Shown: positions 1 to 7,605 of the stretch, piece by piece | Layout: each line of letters begins with the position of its first letter | Position numbering within the stretch: the first letter of the stretch is position 1 | NCBI RefSeq assembly: GCF_024666615.1 | Contig: NZ_CP088297.1 | Span: 3,762,501 to 3,826,500 of the forward strand | Origin: Aquabacterium sp. J223 | Lineage (GTDB): Bacteria > Pseudomonadota > Gammaproteobacteria > Burkholderiales > Burkholderiaceae_C | Length of the DNA: 64,000 nucleotides | Reading direction: 5' to 3' | Notes under the pieces: generated by a model | The model's database searches: none | Seen by the model: only the letters and a program-made list of their open reading frames with translations | What the model was told of the DNA's origin: nothing | Translations under genes and position numbers: made by a program

Positions 1-579
1 TTCGCCGGCGTGCCGGACGCCCCCGGGCCGCCCACCGACTGGGACCGGCGCTGCGGCTTCGACGATGCCGCCGACGCCATGGCGCAGCGGCGGGAAGAGG
101 ACCGGCGGGCGCTGGTGGTGCTGGGTGCGCGGCCGTGCTGGCTGCCCTTCCTCGACAGCCAGTACGGCCACACGCCGACGACCACCGCGGTGGCCGAGGC
201 GCTGGTCACGCTGGCGGCCGAGTTCGGCGCCGACACGCTGGTGCTGCCGATGGGCCTGTTCCACAGCGACCACCGGCTGCTGCACCACGCGGCGCTGCAG
301 GTGCTGGCGCGTCGCCCGGCGCTGCGGGCGCTGGCCTACGAGGACGTGCCCTACCGCGCCATCCGCGGCCTGCTGCAGCACCGACTGGCGCAGCTGCTGC
401 GCACCGGCTGGACCGCCACGCCGGTCAAGCGCACCGCCCGGCCGGTGTCGCCGCTGAAGGCCCAGGCGCTGCGCTGCTACGCCAGCCAGCTTCGCGCCTT
501 CGGCGAGGGCGGCCTCGACGACGTGCAGCGGCCCGAGCGCCTGTGGCGCCTGGAGCGCGAGGCGACGCCCCTTCCTTGA
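1..579 (+). CDS. PIG-L (LmbE-like) family deacetylase, 3' part
   Basis: The reading frame is open from base 1, so the gene starts upstream of the window and only its last ~192 residues are present. PIG-L/LmbE proteins are zinc-dependent N-acetyl-sugar deacetylases. Visible family features are the FAGVPDAP segment at the very start, and further on a segment where a GADTLVLPMGLFHSDH stretch supplies the His/Asp-His residues typical of the C-terminal metal site of this fold. The N-terminal metal motif lies outside the window. A glycosyltransferase and a radical-SAM enzyme follow within 20 bp, so the deacetylase probably acts on a sugar moiety in the same pathway. An internal GTG at 10 is unlikely to be the true start because the homologous sequence continues to base 1. 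The family is recognised from sequence pattern only; the substrate is unknown. Confidence 0.75.
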   Translation, partial: FAGVPDAPGPPTDWDRRCGFDDAADAMAQRREEDRRALVVLGARPCWLPFLDSQYGHTPTTTAVAEALVTLAAEFGADTLVLPMGLFHSDHRLLHHAALQVLARRPALRALAYEDVPYRAIRGLLQHRLAQLLRTGWTATPVKRTARPVSPLKAQALRCYASQLRAFGEGGLDDVQRPERLWRLEREATPLP

Positions 580-598
580 CCGGCCACCCCGCATCGCC

Positions 599-1513
599 AT
601 GCCCCTCGCCCACCGACTCAGCATCGTCGTGCTCACCCACAACCGGCGGCACGAGCTGGTGCGCTGCCTGCGCCGGCTGCAGTCGCTGCCCGAGTCGGTG
701 CCCATCGTGGTCGTCGACAACGGCAGCACCGACGGCACGGCGCAGCGCGTGCACCGCGACTTCCCCGCGGTGCGCCTGGTGCGCAGCGAGCGCAACCTCG
801 GTGCGGCGGCGCGCAACCTCGGGGTCGAGGCGGTGGCGACGCCGTACGTCGCCTTCTGCGACGACGACACCTGGTGGGCCCCCGGCGCATTGACCCGGGC
901 CGCGCTGCGGCTGGACGCGCACCCGCGGGTGGTGGCGCTGTCGGCGCAGGTGCGCGTCGGCGCCCAGAACCGGCGCGACCCCACCTGCGACGCGATGGCC
1001 GCCAGCCCGTTGCCGTCGCAGGGCCTGCCGGGGCCCGCGCTGGTCGGCTTCATGGCCGGGGCGGCGGTGGTGCGGGTGCGCGCCTTCCGCGACGCGGGCG
1101 GCTACGAGCCGCGCTTCTTCCTCGGCGGCGAGGAGGCGCTGCTCGGCCTGGACCTGCTGGCCGCCGGCGGTGCCATCGTCTACGCCGACGACATCGTCAC
1201 CCACCACCACCCGTCGGCCAGCGGCCGCGACCCGCGTGGCCGCCACCTGGCGGTCGCCCGCAACCGGTTGTGGCTGGGCTGGCTGCGCCTGCCGTGGGCG
1301 ATGGCGCTGGCGGACGCCCGCCTCGCGCTCGGCGAGGCGGCGCGGCAGGGGGTCCTGATGCCGGCGCTGGCGCGGGCGCTGGCCGGCCTGCCGTGGGCAT
1401 TGGCACGCCGTCGCGTGGTGCCGGCCGCGGCACAGGCCGCCTACCGCGCGGTGCACCGGCCGCCGCGCGGTGCGCTCGCCGCGCCGGCAACGGCCTGTCC
1501 ACCGACGACATGA
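599..1513 (+). CDS. Glycosyltransferase family 2
   Basis: A 304-residue GT-A-fold glycosyltransferase. The N-terminus has the classic family 2 nucleotide-sugar binding start (LSIVVLTHNRRHEL, then VVVDNGSTDGT at about residues 38-48). A NLGAAARN motif and the acidic DDD metal-binding triad within FCDDDTWW (about residues 90-97) follow. The later GGEEALLGLDL segment matches the acidic ED-type catalytic-base region. It probably transfers a sugar from a nucleotide donor to an unidentified acceptor at the cytoplasmic face; no clear transmembrane segment is seen. The start ATG is 19 bp after the deacetylase stop. Its stop overlaps the start of the radical-SAM gene (ATGA), which indicates translational coupling. 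Confidence 0.85.
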   Translation: MPLAHRLSIVVLTHNRRHELVRCLRRLQSLPESVPIVVVDNGSTDGTAQRVHRDFPAVRLVRSERNLGAAARNLGVEAVATPYVAFCDDDTWWAPGALTRAALRLDAHPRVVALSAQVRVGAQNRRDPTCDAMAASPLPSQGLPGPALVGFMAGAAVVRVRAFRDAGGYEPRFFLGGEEALLGLDLLAAGGAIVYADDIVTHHHPSASGRDPRGRHLAVARNRLWLGWLRLPWAMALADARLALGEAARQGVLMPALARALAGLPWALARRRVVPAAAQAAYRAVHRPPRGALAAPATACPPTT

Positions 1514-2529
1514 GCGCCGCCTCGCCACGCCGTCCCCCGCTGCCGGCCTTCGCGCAGGTCGAGCCCATCGGCCGCTGCAACCTGGCGTGCCGCATGTGCA
1601 CGGTCAACGAACGCGGCGATGCGGTGGCCGAACTCGGACTGGACCGCTTCGACGCGCTGCTCGACCAGCTGCCGGGCCTGCAGGAACTGCACCTGCAGGG
1701 CCTGGGCGAACCGATGCTGCACCCCGGCTTCTTCGACATGGTGCGGCGGGCGGTGGCGCGCGGCATCCGCGTCTCGGCCAACAGCAACCTCACGCTGTTG
1801 ACCGAGCGCCGCGCACGCGCCTGCGTGACCAGCGGACTGCACACGCTGTCGGTGTCGCTGGACGGCGCCACCGCCGCCACCTACGAGGCGGTGCGGCGAA
1901 AAGCGAGCTTCGCCAAGGTGCTGCGCAACCTCGACCGGCTGGTCGCCGAACGCGACGCGGCGGGCTCGGCGCTGGAGGTGCGCGGGGTGATGGTGCTGAT
2001 GCGCGGCAACCTGCACGAGCTGCCGGCGCTGGTGCGGCTGCTGCACGACCACGGCGTGCACGCGCTGCTGGTGCAGCGGCTGTCCAGCGACCTCGACCAG
2101 CCGGACCTGCCGGCGCGCTACATCCCGATCCGCCGCTACGTCGACGAGGCCGAGCTGCACGATGCCGACCGGCCGCGCATGGCCGAGGTGTTCGACGCCG
2201 CGCGCGCGCTGGCTCACCGGCTGAGCTTCAACCTGCACCTGCCCAAGCTGCCCGCGGCCGGCGCCGCGCCGCCTGCCGACGCCGCCGGCGGCCCGGGCCG
2301 CTGCACCTGGCCGTCGGACCAGCTCTACCTCACCGCCGCCGGCGAGCTGCTGCCCTGCTGCATGGTGGCCACCGCCGACCGCGCCAGCTTCGGCAACGTC
2401 TTCGACGAGGGCGAGGACCTGGCCTCGCGCTGGAACGGTGCCGCCGCACAGTCGTTCCGCGCCGCCCTGGACAGCGACCAACCGCCGGCGGTGTGCCGGT
2501 CGTGCGCGCTGTACCGCGGGGTGTTCTAG
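1510..2529 (+). CDS. Radical SAM / SPASM-type enzyme
   Basis: A 339-residue radical S-adenosylmethionine enzyme. The CNLACRMC motif places the three 4Fe-4S ligands at Cys23, Cys27 and Cys30. A GLGEPMLHP stretch is the usual GGEP-type SAM-binding segment. The C-terminal ~75 residues carry further cysteines (GRCTWP, LLPCCMV, AVCRSCALYRG), as in SPASM/twitch auxiliary-cluster domains. The frame is open far upstream, but the ATG overlapping the glycosyltransferase stop is the sensible start. Proteins of this type modify peptides or small molecules; no precursor peptide is visible nearby, and the sugar-enzyme neighbours argue for a carbohydrate or lipid-linked product. The stop codon shares a CTAG with the stop of the convergent LysR gene. 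Confidence 0.82.
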   Translation: MSAASPRRPPLPAFAQVEPIGRCNLACRMCTVNERGDAVAELGLDRFDALLDQLPGLQELHLQGLGEPMLHPGFFDMVRRAVARGIRVSANSNLTLLTERRARACVTSGLHTLSVSLDGATAATYEAVRRKASFAKVLRNLDRLVAERDAAGSALEVRGVMVLMRGNLHELPALVRLLHDHGVHALLVQRLSSDLDQPDLPARYIPIRRYVDEAELHDADRPRMAEVFDAARALAHRLSFNLHLPKLPAAGAAPPADAAGGPGRCTWPSDQLYLTAAGELLPCCMVATADRASFGNVFDEGEDLASRWNGAAAQSFRAALDSDQPPAVCRSCALYRGVF

Positions 2530-3440
2530 GCCTGGCGCCGCGCGCGGTCGGTCTCGCGCTGCAGCCCCAGCAACTGGTCGCGGAACGCCGCCGCCGGCGG
2601 CGACAGGCTGCGGCCCGGCGCGCGCAGCAGGCCGAGGGTTCTCGACACGCTGGGCCGGTTGACCGGCCGCACCACCAGTTGGTGCCATTCGGCCAGCGGG
2701 CGCACGGCGGTGGTCAGCACGGTGACGCCCAGCCCTTCGCGCACCAGACCCACCATGGTCCAGGCCAGCGACACCTCGTGCCGGTAGTCCAGGCGGATGC
2801 CGAACTCGGCCAGCCGCGTGTCGAGGTGGCGTCGCACCGGGTTGTCGGGCAGCGGGCCGACGATGGGCTCACCGGCCAGGTGCGCCCATTCCACCGACCG
2901 CCGGCGCGCCAGCGCATGTTCGGGCGGCACCGCGACCACGTACTGGTCGGCATAGAAGGGGGTGACGACCAGGTCGGAGCGTTCGCCGGTGTCGGTGCTC
3001 AGCCCGAGGTCCACCGCGCCGCTGCGGACCAGCTCGTGCACCTGCTCTTCGGCCACGTCGTGCAACGTGACCCGCACGCCGGGCCGCGTCTGCAGGAACT
3101 CGCGCAGCAGCGGGGGCAGCAGCAGCGCCGACTGCACGCCGGGGGCGGCGATGTCCAGCCGGCCGCGGCCGAAAACGGCGAAGTCGCGGGCGTCGTCCAG
3201 CAAGCCGCGCCAGTCCTGCGCCAGGCGGCGGGCCGACGGCAGCAGCGCCGCACCGGCGGCGCTCAGGCGGCAGCCGCGGGTGTGGCGGTCGAACAGCCGA
3301 ACGCCGAGCAGCGCCTCCAGCTTGCCCACCGTGGCGCTGAGCGAGGACTGCGACACGCCCAGCCGTTCGGCCGCGCGGGTGAAGTGGCTGGTGTCGGCCA
3401 GGGCAATGAAGGCCTGCAGTTGGTCGAGGCTGGGTTTCAT
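2526..3440 (-). CDS. LysR-family transcriptional regulator
   Basis: A 304-residue LysR-type regulator. The N-terminal winged helix-turn-helix is clear (LDQLQAFIALADTSHFTRAA, then the recognition-helix region GVSQSSLSATVGKLEALLG). A periplasmic-binding-protein-like effector domain follows from about residue 90. The ATG at 3440 gives the canonical LysR N-terminus; an in-frame extension to 3554 adds non-homologous sequence. It is divergent from the solute-binding protein and Rieske oxygenase genes, the usual arrangement for a regulator that controls its neighbour. The effector is unknown but may be the compound bound by that solute-binding protein. Confidence 0.9.
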   Translation of the reverse strand: MKPSLDQLQAFIALADTSHFTRAAERLGVSQSSLSATVGKLEALLGVRLFDRHTRGCRLSAAGAALLPSARRLAQDWRGLLDDARDFAVFGRGRLDIAAPGVQSALLLPPLLREFLQTRPGVRVTLHDVAEEQVHELVRSGAVDLGLSTDTGERSDLVVTPFYADQYVVAVPPEHALARRRSVEWAHLAGEPIVGPLPDNPVRRHLDTRLAEFGIRLDYRHEVSLAWTMVGLVREGLGVTVLTTAVRPLAEWHQLVVRPVNRPSVSRTLGLLRAPGRSLSPPAAAFRDQLLGLQRETDRARRQA

Positions 3441-3532
3441 CGTCTTTCGCGATGGATTCAGACGATTATCTGCGTTCAACAATGGTCGCCGGTGGCCTAA
3501 GGTGCGCCATCCGCGACCCTCCTGGAAACGCC
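3441..3532. promoter_or_regulatory. Divergent intergenic region between lysR and solute-binding gene
   Basis: This is the only space between two divergent starts, so both promoters and any LysR operator must lie here. It is locally AT-richer than the surrounding genes (around GATTATCTGCGTTCAACAAT), as LysR operators often are. A plus-strand pair TTCAAC, 17 bp, TAAGGT could serve as a weak -35/-10. The matches are poor, so the exact sites are a guess. Confidence 0.35.
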
Positions 3533-4591
3533 GTGCCCTCACACCCGCCCTCACACCCCGGCGTCCCCGCCCTCACCCGCCGCGCCGTCGCCGGCGCGTT
3601 CGCCGCCCTCGGTGGCCTGGCCGCCAGCGGCGTGCGCGCGCAGGAGACCACCCGCCTGCGCTTCCAGCTCGACTGGCGCATCGAAGGCCCGTCGGCCATC
3701 GTGCTGCTGGCGCAGGCCAAGGGCTACTTCGCCGACGAGAAGCTCGACGTGGTGATCGACGCCGGCAGCGGCTCGTCGGCCGCGGTGCAGCGGCTGGCCG
3801 CGGGCACGCACGACATCGGCTTCGCGGACATCGCCTCGCTGATCGAGCTGCACGCCAACAACCCGCAGGCGCCGCGGCTGCAGGCGGTCTACCTGCTGCT
3901 GGAGCGCACGCCGGCCGCGCTGTTCGCGCGCAAGTCCTCCGGCATCCGCACGCCGGCCGATCTGGTGGGCCGCAAGCTGGCGGCGCCGGTGTTCGACGCC
4001 GGCCGCAAGACGTTTCCGCTGTTCGCCAAGGCCAACCGGCTGCCGGCGACGCCGGCGAACTGGGTCAACGTCGATCCGGCCCTGCGCGAAACACTGCTGG
4101 CCCGCGGCGAGGTCGACGCCATCACCGGCTTCTACTACACCAGCCTGCTCAACCTCGAGGCGCGCGGCCTGAAGGAAAGCGACCTCACCGTCTTCAAGTA
4201 CGCCGAGCACGGCGTGCAGCTCTACGGCAACGCGGTGGTGGCCTCGCCGAAGCTGATCGCCGAGAAGCCGCAGGCGCTGGCCGCGTTCCTGCGCGCGCTC
4301 AACCGCGGCATCAAGGACACGGTGCGCGACCCGCGGGCCGCCATGCGCCACGTGAAGGAGCGCGAGGGCACGGTGGACCTGGCGCTGGAAGAGCGCCGGC
4401 TGCGCTACTTCCTCGACCATTTCCTGGCCACGCCGCTGGTGCGCATTCAGGGCCTGGGCGCGGTGGACACGGCACGGCTTCGGCTGAACACCGTGCAGGT
4501 GGTCGATGCCTTCGGCCTCAAGCAGTACCCCGATGCGGACCTGCTGTTCAACCCGGCCTTCCTGCCGGCGCTGGCGGAGCGGCGGCTGTGA
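3533..4591 (+). CDS. ABC-type solute-binding protein, NMT1/SsuA-like
   Basis: A 352-residue periplasmic binding protein of the NitT/TauT/SsuA (NMT1/THI5-like) group. The N-terminus has a twin-arginine-like export signal (LTRRAVAGAFAALGGLAASG, cleavage after VRAQ). The mature protein begins with the family hallmark LRFQLDWRIEGPSAIVLLAQ followed by AKGYFADEKLDVVIDAGSGSS. The GTG at 3533 is preferred because a GGAAA lies just upstream and it places the RR motif near the N-terminus; a longer ATG start at 3452 is possible. Its stop overlaps the GTG start of the Rieske oxygenase. No permease or ATPase gene accompanies it here. The ligand may be an aromatic, sulfonate or similar organic compound, inferred from the neighbour. 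Confidence 0.83.
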   Translation: MPSHPPSHPGVPALTRRAVAGAFAALGGLAASGVRAQETTRLRFQLDWRIEGPSAIVLLAQAKGYFADEKLDVVIDAGSGSSAAVQRLAAGTHDIGFADIASLIELHANNPQAPRLQAVYLLLERTPAALFARKSSGIRTPADLVGRKLAAPVFDAGRKTFPLFAKANRLPATPANWVNVDPALRETLLARGEVDAITGFYYTSLLNLEARGLKESDLTVFKYAEHGVQLYGNAVVASPKLIAEKPQALAAFLRALNRGIKDTVRDPRAAMRHVKEREGTVDLALEERRLRYFLDHFLATPLVRIQGLGAVDTARLRLNTVQVVDAFGLKQYPDADLLFNPAFLPALAERRL

Positions 4592-5691
4592 GCGGCGCCA
4601 CCGCGCCCTGGCTGCACGATGCCTGGTACGCCGTGGCGACGACCGATGAGCTGGGCCCCGCGCCGCTGGCGCGCACGGTGCTCGGCCAGCGCCTGGTGCT
4701 GTGGCGCAGCGCGGCCGGGACGCCGGCCGCCCTGCTCGACCGCTGCCCGCACCGCTTCGCGCCGCTGTCGATGGGCCGGGTGGCGGGCGACGCCATCGCC
4801 TGCCTGTACCACGGCATCCAGTTCGACACCGAGGGCCGCTGCCGCCACATCCCGGGCCAGGCCGGCATCCCCGCCGGAGCGCAAGTGCGCAGCTTCCCGG
4901 TGTGCGAGCGCTACGGCCTGGTCTTCGCCTGGCTGGGCGACGCGGCGCGCGCCGCCGCCACGCCGCTGGTCGACATCCCGCAGTACGGCGCGCCCGGCTG
5001 GGGGCTGTCGCGCGGCTACGACCGCTTCGCGGCGAACTGGCAGCTCATCACCGACAACCTGATCGACCCCGCGCACACCAGCTTCGTGCACCAGCGCACC
5101 ATCGGCAACGACGCCGGCGACGAGGTGCCGGTCCAGGCCCGCGAGCTGCCCGACGGCACGCTGCAGTGCGGGCGCTGGATCCGCGGCGCGCCGCCGGTGC
5201 CGGTGGTGCGCCGCTTCACCGGCCTCGACGGCCCCACCGACCGCTGGCAGCTCTATCACCTGAAGCCGCCCAGCACCTCGTGGGTCGACTTCGGCGCCTA
5301 TGCCAGCGGCCCCGAACCCGGCCCCGCGGCGCAGGACGCGGCGCCGTACCGCGTGCTGTCCTATGCCTTCATCACGCCCGAGGACGAGGGCCACAGCCAC
5401 TACTTCTCCTTCCAGCTGCGCAACGTGGCGGTGGGCGACGCGGCGGTGACGGCCGAGTTCGAGGCGCTGTACCGCCTGACCTTCGACGAGGACAGGCAGC
5501 TGCTCGAAGCCATCCAGCGCGAGGAGGCGGCCCACCCCGACCTGCAGCCGCTGCGCATCGCCAGCGACGTCGGGCTGGTGCGGCTGCGCCGGGCGCAGCA
5601 GCGGCTGCTGCAGGCCGGGCCGGGCGCCGCGCCGGCTCAGGCCTCGGCGGCCGGGTCCTCGCTGTCCACCAGCCCGATCGCGGTCGGCTGA
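4588..5691 (+). CDS. Rieske non-heme iron oxygenase (VanA-like)
   Basis: A 367-residue aromatic-ring-hydroxylating or O-demethylating oxygenase alpha subunit. The Rieske 2Fe-2S ligands are CPH (Cys53, His55) and CLYH (Cys72, His75). The mononuclear iron site is the segment NLIDPAHTSFVHQRT (Asp-Pro-Ala-His...His). Its length and this pattern resemble vanillate O-demethylase oxygenase and related enzymes, but the substrate cannot be read from sequence. The GTG start overlaps the stop of the solute-binding gene (GTGA), giving a two-gene uptake/oxidation unit under the divergent LysR. No ferredoxin reductase partner is present in the window. The 3' end overlaps the convergent gene by 55 bp. Confidence 0.85.
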   Translation: MSGATAPWLHDAWYAVATTDELGPAPLARTVLGQRLVLWRSAAGTPAALLDRCPHRFAPLSMGRVAGDAIACLYHGIQFDTEGRCRHIPGQAGIPAGAQVRSFPVCERYGLVFAWLGDAARAAATPLVDIPQYGAPGWGLSRGYDRFAANWQLITDNLIDPAHTSFVHQRTIGNDAGDEVPVQARELPDGTLQCGRWIRGAPPVPVVRRFTGLDGPTDRWQLYHLKPPSTSWVDFGAYASGPEPGPAAQDAAPYRVLSYAFITPEDEGHSHYFSFQLRNVAVGDAAVTAEFEALYRLTFDEDRQLLEAIQREEAAHPDLQPLRIASDVGLVRLRRAQQRLLQAGPGAAPAQASAAGSSLSTSPIAVG

Positions 5692-6554
5692 GGCGCCTCT
5701 TCCCACGGCTCCTCGTCGGGGCCGTCGGTGGTCCAGTAGGCGCCGGCGTAACCTCGGTACGGGTTGCCGTAGACGCGGCGCCCGGCCGCCTGGTGGGCGT
5801 CCATGAAGCGCCGGATGTGCGCCGGCGTGCCGCCCTTGAGCATCTCCTTCAGGTCGCCGTCCTCGCGCCAGCCGCGGTAGCGCACCGGCAGGCCGGCCAG
5901 CGCCGCCCCTTCGGGCAGGTCGCGCGGCACGCGGGTGGGGTCGAGGAAGGCGGCCTCGCCGGTGCTGTCGTCGAACTGGCGCCGGACCCGCGCCGCGGCG
6001 TCGAGGATGCCCTGCACCACCTCGGTCAACGTGCGGCCGGAGACCTTGGCCTGCCACGACGCGCGCAGGAACAGCAGCTCGTCCGGGTCGACGCCGGGGC
6101 ACTGCCCCTGGTAGGCGGCGGTCAGGCAGTGGTCGCCGGCGGCCAGCAGGCGCTGGGTGGCGGTCGGTTCGCGGCCGAGCAGGTGCAGCACCTGGCCCAG
6201 CGAGGCGCCGTCGAGGAAGCGCTGCGGCGGCACCTCGAAGCCGGCGTCGCCCGGGTGGTGGTGGTCGACCTGCACCCAGGCCGGGTGGCCGCGCACGCTG
6301 CACTCGACGAACACCGCCGGCGCCCGCGGCGGCAGCACGGCCGCGCGGGCGATGCCGTCCGGCCCCAGCCGCACCACGCCGTCGGCGTCGTAGGCGGTGC
6401 GGGCGTTGCAGCGGCGCCCCTGCACGGCAGCGTGCACCCAGGGCCGGCGGGCGTCGTCCAGCACGCGCTGGATCTCGCGCATCTCCGGGTCCTGGGCGCC
6501 GAGGACGAAGACGGTGTCGGCGGGCAGCGGCGTGCCGGGGGTCCGGTCGGTCAT
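5637..6554 (-). CDS. Uncharacterised protein with DHH-like motif
   Basis: A 305-residue protein that I do not recognise. It is soluble, with no signal peptide or membrane segment. The N-terminus reads VFVLGAQDPEMREIQRVL. Residues 94-103 (VQVDHHHPGD) and a later AAGDHCLTAAY (Asp141-His142) resemble the third and fourth metal-binding motifs of DHH phosphoesterases, and the spacing (about 44 residues) is plausible. However, the usual N-terminal D-x-D motif of that superfamily is not evident, so this is only a hint. A conserved-looking YRGWREDGDLKEMLKGG and a Tyr-rich segment lie near the end, followed by an acidic tail. The ATG at 6554 is chosen because longer starts extend into the divergent promoter region. 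The gene is convergent with the Rieske gene and divergent from the luxR-like gene. Confidence 0.6.
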   Translation of the reverse strand: MTDRTPGTPLPADTVFVLGAQDPEMREIQRVLDDARRPWVHAAVQGRRCNARTAYDADGVVRLGPDGIARAAVLPPRAPAVFVECSVRGHPAWVQVDHHHPGDAGFEVPPQRFLDGASLGQVLHLLGREPTATQRLLAAGDHCLTAAYQGQCPGVDPDELLFLRASWQAKVSGRTLTEVVQGILDAAARVRRQFDDSTGEAAFLDPTRVPRDLPEGAALAGLPVRYRGWREDGDLKEMLKGGTPAHIRRFMDAHQAAGRRVYGNPYRGYAGAYWTTDGPDEEPWEEAPQPTAIGLVDSEDPAAEA

Positions 6555-6598
6555 GCGGCGGGCGGGCGGGCGGTGGCAGCGTGCGGCAGTTGTCGCAC

Positions 6599-6633
6599 CC
6601 GCGGCCCCTGCCCGAAGGGGCGGGCAGCCGCGG
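6599..6633. repeat. Hairpin in divergent promoter region
   Basis: The arm ending TGCCC pairs with the arm beginning GGGCA, and CCGCGGC pairs with GCCGCGG. This gives a 12-bp stem with a 3-nt bulge and a GAAGGGG-type loop. It lies between the divergent starts of the DHH-like gene and the luxR-like gene, so it could be an operator or a structured leader. No function is shown. Confidence 0.4.
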
Positions 6634-6668
6634 ATGTCGGCGGCGGGCATTGCGTGTGTAATCGGCCC

Positions 6669-7483
6669 ATGGGGCAACTGTGGACCGTGCGCGAGCCGCC
6701 GACCGATGCGCATTGCAGCATGGGCTCGGTGGTCGCGCTGCTGGAGGGGGCTGCGCCGGCACAGCCCGGGCCTGGCGGCGCTGCGCTTCCTGCACCAGCT
6801 GGTCCCGCTGGAGTACCTGTCGCTGGTCGAGTACCCCGGTGACGGCGGCCCCCCGCGGCAGCTCGAGGGCCTTGCGGTCACCCCGCAGCGGCAGGCCGTG
6901 ACGGTGCGCTGCTTCTCGCGCTACCAGGCCCGATTCCACCACCATGACCACGCCACCTCGCTGGCCGGCGAGCTGGTCCGCCTCGACCCCGAGGCGCCGC
7001 AGATCGAGGTGCTGCACTACCGGCTGCCCGACATCCCCCCACCCGCAGTGGCGCGAGACCATCTTCGAGCGCGAGCGGCTGGCCGGGCGCATGAGCATCC
7101 TCTTCGCCGGCCACGCGCACAACGCCTACGCCTTCAACGTCTACCGCGACGCGGGTGCCGGCGCCTTCGACGGCGACGAGCTGCAGCGCTTCGTCGCCGC
7201 GGCGCCGCTGCTGCGCGCGGCACTGCTGCCGCAGCTGGACTGGCTGCACCCGGCGGCCACCGGCCAGCGCGTGGAGCAGGCCGAGGGCCGACTGGCCGAG
7301 CGCGCACCGGCGCTGTCGCCGCGCGAGCGCGAGGTCGCCGCCCGCATCGCCTGCGGCATGAGCAACGACGGCATCGCCGCCGACCTGGGCGTGGCGCCGG
7401 CCACGGTGCTCACCCTGCGCAAGCGCGCGTACGCCAAGGTCGGCCTGCACAGCCGGCTGCAGCTGCTGTGGCTGCTGCGCTGA
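6669..7483 (+). pseudogene. LuxR-family regulator, two +1 frameshifts
   Basis: Three successive reading frames join into one protein of about 270 residues if one G is removed from the G-run at 6746-6750 and one C from the C-run at 7035-7040. The N-terminal two-thirds is an unrecognised sensor-like domain (LRFLHQLVPLEYLSLVEY, then RFHHHDHATSLAGELVRL). The C-terminal segment LSPREREVAARIACGMSNDG followed by VAPATVLTLRKRAYAKVGLH is a LuxR/FixJ-type helix-turn-helix. Both indels are extra bases in G/C homopolymers, and the coding quality is intact on either side, so a sequencing error is as likely as a real pseudogene. If intact, it would be a soluble DNA-binding regulator. The next gene downstream is a Bug receptor, which it may control. 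Confidence 0.75.
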
Positions 7484-7488
7484 GCTGA

Positions 7489-7510
7489 CGCCCCGCCGAC
7501 CGCCGGGGCG
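7489..7510 (+). terminator. Hairpin after luxR-like gene
   Basis: CGCCCCG at 7489-7495 pairs with CGGGGCG at 7504-7510 around an 8-nt loop, 5 bp after the luxR-like stop. It lacks a T-tract but is followed by GGTTGG, and it is placed as expected for an intrinsic terminator in this GC-rich genome. Confidence 0.45.
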
Positions 7511-7605
7511 GGTTGGCGCGTGCCATCCGCATGGCACAGACAGCGACGCCGGCGCTTCCTACAGTGGGCCACCTCCGCCCGACGGGGGGCTCACCGAGGA
7601 GACGC

